Positions 1 to 4,869 of a stretch of 6,415 bases of DNA are shown here, in pieces (the stretch's first letter is position 1; the number at the start of each line of letters is the position of its first letter). Source of the stretch: Thermoplasmata archaeon (GTDB lineage: Archaea > Thermoplasmatota > B47-G6 > B47-G6B > 47-G6); NCBI GenBank assembly GCA_003663565.1, contig QMTT01000056.1, forward strand, positions 1-6,415. Reading direction: 5' to 3'. The notes beneath the pieces are model-generated. The model did not search any database. It was not told the DNA's origin and worked only from the letters and a program-made list of their open reading frames with translations. The translations under genes were made by a program, and so were the position numbers.

Positions 1-816
1 ATAGCGAACCACCTCTGTGACGAGTACGGTCTTGACACAATATCTACGGGAGGCACGCTGGCCGCAGCCATGGAGCTCTACGAGAGAGGAATAATAAAGG
101 AGGAGGATCTGCAGGGAGGGCCTCCGCTCAGGTTTGGAAACTCCGAGGTGCTGCACTACTACATAGAGAAGATAGCGAAGAGGGAAGGCTTTGGAGACAA
201 GCTCGCAGAGGGAGGATACAGACTCGCAGAGATGTACGGTCACCCAGAGTACTCTATGAGTGTAAAGAAACAGGAGCTGCCTGCCTATGATCCAAGAGGT
301 GCTGAGGGACATGGTCTAGAGTACGCGACCTCGAACAGAGGAGGATGCCATGTCAGAGGATATATGATAAGCCCTGAGATACTGGGAGTTCCTAAGAAGC
401 TTGACCCACACGACGTCAGTGAGGAGAAGGTGAAGTGGGTCAAGATGTTCCAGGATCTCACGGCAGTTATAGACTCCGCAGGATTGTGTCTCTTCACGAG
501 CTTCGCACTTGCAGCTGAGGACTACTTAGACCTCATAAACGCGGCAACGGGCTTTAACTATACCCTAGATGAGATGATGCTAACAGGAGAGCGTATATGG
601 AACCTAGAGAGAGTCTTCAACATAAAGGCTGGAATGGTTCCAGAGAGGGACGACACACTTCCGAGGAGGCTTCTAGAGGAGCCCATGCCAGAGGGGCCTC
701 ACAAGGGCCATGTCGTACGGCTAAAGGTGCTCCTGAAGTACTACTATAAGGTACGTGGCTGGGACGAAAAGGGACATCCCACGAAGGAGAAGCTTCAGGA
801 GCTTGGTCTTGCATGA
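1..816 (+). CDS. aor: Aldehyde:ferredoxin oxidoreductase (tungstopterin enzyme), C-terminal part, 5' truncated by window
   Basis: Oxidises aldehydes to carboxylic acids in the cytoplasm with ferredoxin as electron acceptor, using a bis-pyranopterin tungsten centre and one [4Fe-4S] cluster. The reading frame is open from base 1; the ATG at 70 is internal. Counting codons from base 1, both pterin-binding motifs of the family are present: DEYGLD (codons 7-12) and DSAGLC (158-163), the latter carrying the last cluster cysteine. A histidine in NRGGCHVRG (codon 117) fits the active-site histidine. From memory of Pyrococcus furiosus AOR (605 aa; motifs at 338 and 489, His448), every landmark matches with one constant offset of 331. 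The 271 codons here would thus complete a protein of about 602 aa, and this spacing favours AOR over formaldehyde oxidoreductase. The three N-terminal cluster cysteines lie outside the window. The cofactor-maturation genes follow downstream. Family certain; exact substrate unknown. Confidence 0.95.
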   Translation: MANHLCDEYGLDTISTGGTLAAAMELYERGIIKEEDLQGGPPLRFGNSEVLHYYIEKIAKREGFGDKLAEGGYRLAEMYGHPEYSMSVKKQELPAYDPRGAEGHGLEYATSNRGGCHVRGYMISPEILGVPKKLDPHDVSEEKVKWVKMFQDLTAVIDSAGLCLFTSFALAAEDYLDLINAATGFNYTLDEMMLTGERIWNLERVFNIKAGMVPERDDTLPRRLLEEPMPEGPHKGHVVRLKVLLKYYYKVRGWDEKGHPTKEKLQELGLA

Positions 817-839
817 GCTAATTAACATTTACCTCTAAA

Positions 840-870
840 TTTTTATTTTTCAGTTAATAATTTTCTTTTT
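840..870 (+). terminator. Oligo-T transcription terminator of the aor gene
   Basis: Two clusters of T-runs (T5-A-T5 at 840-850 and T4-C-T5 at 861-870) begin 24 bases after the aor stop codon. No stable hairpin precedes them. Archaeal RNA polymerase is known to stop at such U-tracts without a stem. Inference from composition only. Confidence 0.5.
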
Positions 871-878
871 CTGTAGCG

Positions 879-888
879 TTTAAATTTA
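879..888 (+). promoter_or_regulatory. Candidate TATA box for the moaD-radical SAM-hydrolase operon
   Basis: TTTAAATTTA sits just after the T-tracts. A start site about 26 bases downstream would fall near 905-912, giving a leader of roughly 25-30 nt before the ATG at 937. No clear purine-rich BRE is visible upstream. This suggests that the maturation genes can be transcribed apart from aor. Confidence 0.45.
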
Positions 889-936
889 ACCTGTGTCCTT
901 AACTGTCAGTGATGAGAGATTTTAGGTGGGCAAGGG

Positions 937-1215
937 ATGAGGGTAAGGCTCTTTGCGACGCTAATAGAGGTCGCCGGTAGAAGGGAGGTTAATATCTCAG
1001 GTGTGAGGACTGTTAGAGACCTTATAGAGAAGCTCTCTAAGATGTATGGAGATTCCTTTAAGAATAGGATATATGTGGATGCAGGGAGGAAAAGAGTAAA
1101 GCCTGGGGTGGTTATACTTGTCAACGGGAAGAGCATATACCACCTCAATGGCCTTGACACAGAGCTCAAGGAGGAAGATACTGTGTCCATATTTCCACCA
1201 GTCGCAGGAGGTTAA
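937..1215 (+). CDS. MoaD/ThiS-family ubiquitin-like sulfur carrier (molybdopterin/tungstopterin synthase small subunit type)
   Basis: A 92-residue beta-grasp protein. In the known family the C-terminal Gly-Gly is adenylated by an E1-like enzyme (MoeB/ThiF type) and turned into a thiocarboxylate. That group donates sulfur for the dithiolene of the pyranopterin cofactor, together with a MoaE large subunit. Visible here are the first beta strand (RVRLFATLIEVAG, residues 2-14), a helix with TVRDLIEKL, and the ending VSIFPPVAGG, all typical of MoaD. The start is the ATG at 937, supported by AGGTGG at 924-929. An ATG at 912 is in another frame and stops after 22 codons. The next gene begins 3 nt after the stop, so they are cotranscribed. 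Placement beside aor and the radical SAM maturase suggests a carrier dedicated to the tungsten cofactor, although service to general pterin cofactor synthesis is possible. No MoaE or E1 partner is in the window. Confidence 0.9.
   Translation: MRVRLFATLIEVAGRREVNISGVRTVRDLIEKLSKMYGDSFKNRIYVDAGRKRVKPGVVILVNGKSIYHLNGLDTELKEEDTVSIFPPVAGG
1207..1212 (+). promoter_or_regulatory. Shine-Dalgarno of the radical SAM gene, inside the Gly-Gly codons of the sulfur carrier
   Basis: GGAGGT lies 6 bases before the ATG at 1219. It is also the pair of codons for the functional C-terminal glycines (GGA GGT) of the upstream carrier, whose stop follows at 1213-1215. One six-base stretch therefore serves both roles, and the two genes are likely translationally coupled. 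Confidence 0.75.
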
Positions 1216-1218
1216 GTA

Positions 1219-2355
1219 ATGGAGTACTATACCTTTGACTTTTTCTCCTATAAGATCTTGATTCCAAGAAGGGTTGATGACCTTAGAGTAGTGTTTATAG
1301 AGCTCACGACAAGATGCAACTTGAACTGCGAGATGTGCTTTAAGAGGTACTGGAAGGATTCCGAGGGAGACATGGACGAGAGGACGTTCTTCAAGATCCT
1401 TGACGACCTCAGTGAGTTCCCTAACGTCGATGTAGTGGTGTTTGGGGGAATTGGAGAGCCCTTCATGCATCCGAGGATCATGGAGTTCATTCAGGAGGTA
1501 AAGTCTAGGGGATATCGCTTAGCTATAACGACAAATGGAACTTTTATATCAGAGGATCTAGCCCTCAAAATTATAGACGCCGGGGTTGACACGCTCTACT
1601 TCTCAGTGGACACCATACCTGGAAGGGAAACTATTTTAGGGCACGTTGAGTTTGAAAGGACCATTGAGGCTATTAGGACACTTCAGGAGTTAAAGCAGAG
1701 GCTTAAGTCGAAGAGGCCATTGATAGGTATTGAGTTCGTGATAACCACTGATAACTACAAGATAATTCCAGAGGCGATGGATTATTTTAGGGAGCTTGGA
1801 GTAGATTCCCTGATACTCTCTAATATTATACCAATGTCTGAAGATCATGCAGATAAAATAGTCTATGATGAGGAGCACTCGCATGACGTTGAAAAAGTTC
1901 TCAGCGATCCAAGGGTTCTAAAAAACACACACTACTACAGGGTTCTACTACCTAACTTTAGACCTCACGTGGAGAGGCACTGTAGGTTTGTGGAGAGTGG
2001 AGCAACGGTGATAAGGCATGATGGCGAGGTGTGTCCGTGTTATAGGCTTTCTCATAACTACGTGGAGTATATCATGGGAAGACGCAAGGAGGTCATCATG
2101 TACTCCTTCGGAAATGTTATGGAGAGAAGTTTGAGAGAAATATGGACGTCGAAGGAGTATTCACTCTTTAGGTACAAGGTGCTCACGGGACTATATCCAT
2201 CGTGCATTGACTGTAAGCTTAGGGACTTCTGCGACTTTGCTAAAAGCACGAGCGTCGACTGTTGGTCAAATGTTCCAAGCTGTAGTGAGTGTTTATGGTA
2301 TCATGAGATAGTGACATGTCCTGTTCCTAGAAGGATGTATGAAGATGTTCTATAG
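1219..2355 (+). CDS. Radical SAM/SPASM protein, tungsten cofactor oxidoreductase maturase type
   Basis: A 378-residue cytoplasmic iron-sulfur enzyme expected to cleave S-adenosylmethionine and perform a radical step in maturation of the adjacent AOR or its cofactor; the chemistry is not established. CNLNCEMC (Cys33, 37, 40) binds the radical SAM cluster, GGIGEP (76-81) is the SAM-contacting motif, and TTNGT follows at 104-108. The C-terminal third is an auxiliary-cluster domain: Cys255-X13-Gly-X4-Cys274 matches the SPASM opening, and Cys329-X2-Cys332-X5-Cys338 follows. The usual next cysteine is missing (Lys342), but Cys348, 355, 358 and 367 are added. Genes of this type beside AOR genes are annotated as tungsten cofactor oxidoreductase radical SAM maturases; the Pyrococcus neighbour of aor was named cmo. 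The ATG at 1219 is fixed by the Shine-Dalgarno at 1207-1212. MoaA (a general pterin radical SAM enzyme) is the main alternative, but the long SPASM-like tail argues against it. Confidence 0.88.
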   Translation: MEYYTFDFFSYKILIPRRVDDLRVVFIELTTRCNLNCEMCFKRYWKDSEGDMDERTFFKILDDLSEFPNVDVVVFGGIGEPFMHPRIMEFIQEVKSRGYRLAITTNGTFISEDLALKIIDAGVDTLYFSVDTIPGRETILGHVEFERTIEAIRTLQELKQRLKSKRPLIGIEFVITTDNYKIIPEAMDYFRELGVDSLILSNIIPMSEDHADKIVYDEEHSHDVEKVLSDPRVLKNTHYYRVLLPNFRPHVERHCRFVESGATVIRHDGEVCPCYRLSHNYVEYIMGRRKEVIMYSFGNVMERSLREIWTSKEYSLFRYKVLTGLYPSCIDCKLRDFCDFAKSTSVDCWSNVPSCSECLWYHEIVTCPVPRRMYEDVL

Positions 2356-2363
2356 GAGGTGAT
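2355..2363 (+). promoter_or_regulatory. Strong Shine-Dalgarno deciding a GTG start
   Basis: GGAGGTGAT, an extended match to the archaeal 16S tail, overlaps the last base of the radical SAM stop codon. It fixes the downstream start as GTG at 2367, 7 bases after the GGAGG core. No in-frame ATG exists nearby. Confidence 0.8.
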
Positions 2364-2366
2364 ATT

Positions 2367-3194
2367 GTGCGTGCTCGTGTATTAATCCTCGTTGAAAACC
2401 ACAGCGGGTATCGACAGAGCCTGGTAGGGGTTCATGGGTTCTCTGCAATATTAGATACTGGAGACAACATAATTCTTATAGACACTGGCCCCAATGCTGA
2501 TGTCCTCTTGAACAATATGGAGATCTTGGGCTACGATCCCAAGGATATTGACTATGTGATCTTAACGCATGGGCACTATGATCACACGGGAGGACTTAAG
2601 GGCCTCATAGAGGCTAGGAAGAGGGAAACTATAGTTATAGCTCACCCTGACATGTTCAGCGACAAGTTTTCCATAGAGGGGAGGAGGATTAGGTACATAG
2701 GAATTCCGTTCTCAAGGGAGGAGCTTGTATCCTTGGGTGCTAGGTTCCTTCTGACAAGGAGCAGCCTTAAGATAACGGAAGGAGTGATATTCTCAGGGGA
2801 GATACCTAGGGAGCACTGGACAAGGACTACTGGCCACGTGGTTGTCAATGGGAACCTTGTCGAGGATCCTCTTTTGGATGACACATCCGTTATACTGGAG
2901 CTTGAGAGAGGCCTAGTGGTGATCTCGGGCTGTGGGCACAGTGGCCTTAAGAACATAGTAACGCACGCTAAGAGGCTGGGGAAGAAGCCAGTAATGGCCA
3001 TAATAGGAGGATACCACTTAATAGACTCCAAGGAAGATATTCTTAGCGATGTCGTTAAGTTCATAAAAGCTGAGGGAATAGAGAAGGCATTTCTTGGGCA
3101 CTGTACTGGTGTGAAGGAAATTGCATGGCTAAAGAAGCACTTGAATGATGTCATCGAGTTCATATATGCGGGAAGGACAATAGAATTTGATTAA
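2367..3194 (+). CDS. Metallo-beta-lactamase-fold hydrolase of the 7,8-dihydropterin-6-methyl-4-(ribofuranosyl)aminobenzene-5'-phosphate synthase-like group
   Basis: A 275-residue cytoplasmic metal-dependent protein starting with GTG. The fold signature is complete: LIDTG (37-41), then the metal site THGHYDHTGG with His68, His70, Asp72 and His73. Later come SGCGHSG (His191), GGYH (His217) and LGHCTG (His245, Cys246). The N-terminal HGFSAIL and the closing LGHCTG are hallmarks of the COG1237-type group. That group includes Methanocaldococcus MJ0301, which joins a hydroxymethyl-dihydropterin diphosphate to a ribofuranosyl-aminobenzene phosphate in methanopterin synthesis. That exact reaction is unproven here, because many group members sit in organisms without methanopterin. 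The gene starts 11 nt after the radical SAM stop and is clearly in the same operon. The shared pterin theme suggests action on a pterin intermediate or by-product of the tungsten cofactor; this is inference. No signal peptide or membrane segment is seen. Confidence 0.85.
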   Translation: MRARVLILVENHSGYRQSLVGVHGFSAILDTGDNIILIDTGPNADVLLNNMEILGYDPKDIDYVILTHGHYDHTGGLKGLIEARKRETIVIAHPDMFSDKFSIEGRRIRYIGIPFSREELVSLGARFLLTRSSLKITEGVIFSGEIPREHWTRTTGHVVVNGNLVEDPLLDDTSVILELERGLVVISGCGHSGLKNIVTHAKRLGKKPVMAIIGGYHLIDSKEDILSDVVKFIKAEGIEKAFLGHCTGVKEIAWLKKHLNDVIEFIYAGRTIEFD

Positions 3195-3375
3195 TGGTTT
3201 ACATTTCAGGCTTAGTATAAAAAGTACTTGTTGAAAGGTTTAGTACATTGTTCAATTCTCCTGAAGGCCCTCTTAGAAATTTATAATTATATCTTCAGTT
3301 TTTTACAAAAACATCACTTCTTGTCCATGTGTTCAGGCTCACAGCTAGGGCTTAAGGTGAACCATGGTGAAGTAA
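3195..3375 (+). promoter_or_regulatory. Intergenic leader of asnS with two TATA-like boxes, a T6 tract and a doubled GGTGA
   Basis: This AT-rich gap of 181 nt holds TTAGTATAAAAAG at 3212-3224 and TTTATAAT at 3280-3287, both acceptable archaeal TATA boxes. Start sites about 26 bases downstream would be near 3245 and 3310, giving leaders of about 130 or 65 nt. A T6 run at 3299-3304 lies between them and could end a short transcript from the first box, or the hydrolase operon, which has no earlier terminator. GGTGA occurs at 3356-3360 and 3366-3370; the second copy, 5 bases before the ATG at 3376, is the likely ribosome binding site. No tRNA or box C/D pattern was recognised. Confidence 0.45.
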
Positions 3376-4656
3376 ATGTACACTCCAATAATAGATCTCA
3401 AGGAGAAAATTGGAGAAAGAGTGAAAGTTCGTGGATGGGTGTACAGGGCTAGGGAGAGTGGAGGAATAGCCTTCGTGATAGTTAGGGACTCCTCTGGGAT
3501 AATACAGTGCACGTTTAAGAGGGGAACGGTACCTGATGACGTGTTTGAAAGGGCATCATCTGTTACAATAGAGAGCTCAGTGATAGTCTCAGGGATTGTC
3601 GTTGAGGATAAAAGAGCTCCCGGTGGGATAGAGATAAGGGGAGAGGACATAGAGATCGTGAACCTAGCTGAGCCATTTCCAATAACTAAGAATTATAGTG
3701 AGGAGTTTCTCCTAGATGTGCGACACCTGTGGATCAGGAGCAGGAAGATGACTGCAGTTATGAAGATAAGGTCAACTGTCTTCTGGACGCTTCACGACTT
3801 CTTTAAGAAGGAGGGGTACTATTTTGTCACGTCTCCAACGTTTATAACGGCGGCAGTGGAGGGCGGAGCAACGCTCTTTGAGGTAAACTACTTTGGAAAG
3901 AAGGCATATCTTACGCAATCTGCACAGTTCTATCTTGAGGCACTTATATATAGTCTGGAAAAGGTGTATACTGTAGCTCCTAGTTTTAGAGCTGAGAAGT
4001 CAAAGACAAGAAGACATTTAACGGAGTTCTGGCACGTGGAGGCTGAGGCTGCGTGGTATCACAACGAGGACATGATGAAGTTTGAGGAGAGAATGATAAA
4101 ACATGTAGTGGATGAAGTTCTGGAGAGAAACCAGGATGAGCTAAAGTTCCTGGGAAGAGATCTCTCAAAGCTTGAGATTACGCTTCCATTTGAGAGGATA
4201 AAGTACGAGGAGGCTCTGGAGATTCTAAACAGAAAGGGCTTTGACTTAAAGTGGGGAGATGATCTAGGTGCAGATGAGGAGAGGGCCCTTACAGAGGAAT
4301 TTGAGAACCCCTTCTTCATAACGCACTTTCCAAGGGAGAAGGGTTTCTACCACAGGCCAGATCCTGAGGAGCCAAGGGCGTTACTATGCCATGATCTCTT
4401 AGCTCCAGAGGGCTACGGTGAAATAATAGGTGGAGGAGAGAGAATTTACGATAAGAATGAGCTCATAGAGAGAATAAAAGAAATGGGACTTAACCCCGAG
4501 GACTATGATTGGTACATAGATCTTAGGAGGTACGGCAGCGTTCCTCACTCGGGATTTGGCCTCGGAGCAGACAGGTTTGTCATGTGGATTGCAGGTCTCG
4601 AGCACATTAGGGACTCAACCCCATTCCCCAGGACGATAACTCGCGTTAAACCATGA
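3376..4656 (+). CDS. asnS: Asparaginyl-tRNA synthetase (archaeal type, class IIb)
   Basis: Charges tRNA-Asn with asparagine using ATP in the cytoplasm. The protein has 426 residues, close to the roughly 434 I recall for Pyrococcus. Residues 1-100 form the OB-fold anticodon-binding domain (VKVRGWVYRARESGGIAFV). The class II catalytic core follows: motif 1 ends at Pro154 in TSPTF, then comes the flipping-loop and substrate region EGGATLFEV (about 161-169) and LTQSAQFYLEA. Motif 2 holds FRAEKS with Arg205, and motif 3 is GFGLGADRF (392-400) with Arg400. EGGATLF and QSAQFYLEA, rather than AspRS-type forms, plus LGADEERALTEEF, identify AsnRS. The OB domain excludes the archaeal asparagine-synthetase paralogue, which lacks it. 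ATG at 3376 is supported by GGTGA at 3366. An in-frame stop (TAA 3373-3375) immediately precedes it, so no longer protein is possible. A single-gene unit with its own promoter and terminator is likely. It implies direct tRNA-Asn charging rather than sole reliance on the amidotransferase route. Confidence 0.97.
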   Translation: MYTPIIDLKEKIGERVKVRGWVYRARESGGIAFVIVRDSSGIIQCTFKRGTVPDDVFERASSVTIESSVIVSGIVVEDKRAPGGIEIRGEDIEIVNLAEPFPITKNYSEEFLLDVRHLWIRSRKMTAVMKIRSTVFWTLHDFFKKEGYYFVTSPTFITAAVEGGATLFEVNYFGKKAYLTQSAQFYLEALIYSLEKVYTVAPSFRAEKSKTRRHLTEFWHVEAEAAWYHNEDMMKFEERMIKHVVDEVLERNQDELKFLGRDLSKLEITLPFERIKYEEALEILNRKGFDLKWGDDLGADEERALTEEFENPFFITHFPREKGFYHRPDPEEPRALLCHDLLAPEGYGEIIGGGERIYDKNELIERIKEMGLNPEDYDWYIDLRRYGSVPHSGFGLGADRFVMWIAGLEHIRDSTPFPRTITRVKP

Positions 4657-4686
4657 GTTAGTTTTTTCTCATGCTCTAACTTTTAT
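4656..4686 (+). terminator. asnS terminator: short stem with T-tracts
   Basis: AGTTAG (4656-4661) can pair with CTAACT (4676-4681). The loop contains T6 (4662-4667), and the stem is followed by a TTTT run (4681-4684). The first stem base belongs to the asnS TGA. The T-rich composition fits archaeal termination; the six-pair stem is weak and may be incidental. Confidence 0.5.
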
Positions 4687-4758
4687 CTTGCTTTAAAGGA
4701 GGATGCTTATTTCATCTCTGTCAAAGTTTCCATTGTTGCTTAAGTATGTGTGTAAGTA

Positions 4759-4776
4759 ACTATAGTGACTATAAAG
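4759..4776 (+). repeat. Imperfect 9-nt tandem repeat, ACTATAGTG / ACTATAAAG
   Basis: Two adjacent 9-base units share 7 of 9 positions. The first includes the palindrome ACTATAGT (4759-4766). They lie about 15-30 bases upstream of the doubled TATA-like box of the permease gene, a place where archaeal activators or BRE-region regulators bind. Could be an operator; could be chance in AT-rich DNA. Confidence 0.35.
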
Positions 4777-4791
4777 AGAATTTTAAAAAAT

Positions 4792-4814
4792 ATATAAAAA
4801 TAAAATATAAAAAT
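4792..4814 (+). promoter_or_regulatory. Doubled TATA-like box (ATATAAAAAT twice) before the membrane protein gene
   Basis: The 10-mer ATATAAAAAT occurs exactly at 4792-4801 and again at 4805-4814, 13 bases apart. Either copy is a good archaeal TATA element. Start sites about 26 bases downstream would be near 4822 and 4836. The second would begin the transcript at the G-rich repeat, leaving a leader of about 35 nt. Confidence 0.5.
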
Positions 4815-4837
4815 CAAAGAGAATAAATACTGGGATT

Positions 4838-4858
4838 GCAGCTGGGGCAGCTGGGGGG
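4838..4858 (+). repeat. Perfect 9-nt tandem repeat GCAGCTGGG x2 plus GGG in the permease leader
   Basis: GCAGCTGGG is repeated back to back (4838-4846, 4847-4855) and followed by three more G. Each unit carries the palindrome CAGCTG. It is a strongly GC-rich island between an AT-rich promoter and the start codon at 4870. The final G6 run (4853-4858) is the only sequence that could serve as a ribosome binding site, pairing with the CCUCC tail by G-G-U wobble about 11 bases from the ATG, which is longer than ideal. Role as regulator site, RNA structure or ribosome site is open. Confidence 0.6.
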
Positions 4859-4869
4859 CGTTAATTGAT

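Noticed and set aside
909..941. GTGATGA at 909-915 matches the C box of a C/D guide RNA, with a GGATGA resembling a C' box at 935-940.
   Set aside because: No CTGA D or D' box lies at the needed distances, and the segment overlaps the leader and start of the sulfur-carrier gene.
912..980. Alternative start ATG at 912 ahead of the sulfur-carrier gene.
   Set aside because: It is in a different frame and stops after 22 codons; the ATG at 937 has a well-placed AGGTGG and gives the full family N-terminus.
997..1470. Long minus-strand open frame opposite the sulfur carrier and radical SAM genes.
   Set aside because: It is antisense to two genes with clear family motifs, has no recognisable domain or ribosome site, and is an expected shadow of purine-rich coding sequence.
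2642..3163. Minus-strand open frame of 173 codons opposite the metallo-hydrolase gene.
   Set aside because: The plus strand encodes all conserved metal-site motifs through the same stretch; the antisense product is serine- and proline-rich, typical of shadow frames, and has no promoter.
3228..3452. Plus-strand frame of 74 codons covering the asnS leader and start.
   Set aside because: It overlaps the asnS N-terminus out of frame, has no ribosome site, and its composition changes sharply where it enters asnS.
4703..4759. Eighteen-codon frame (MLISSLSKF start) directly after a GGAGG in the gap behind asnS.
   Set aside because: The GGAGG touches the ATG with no spacer, which is too close for initiation; length and composition are typical of chance.
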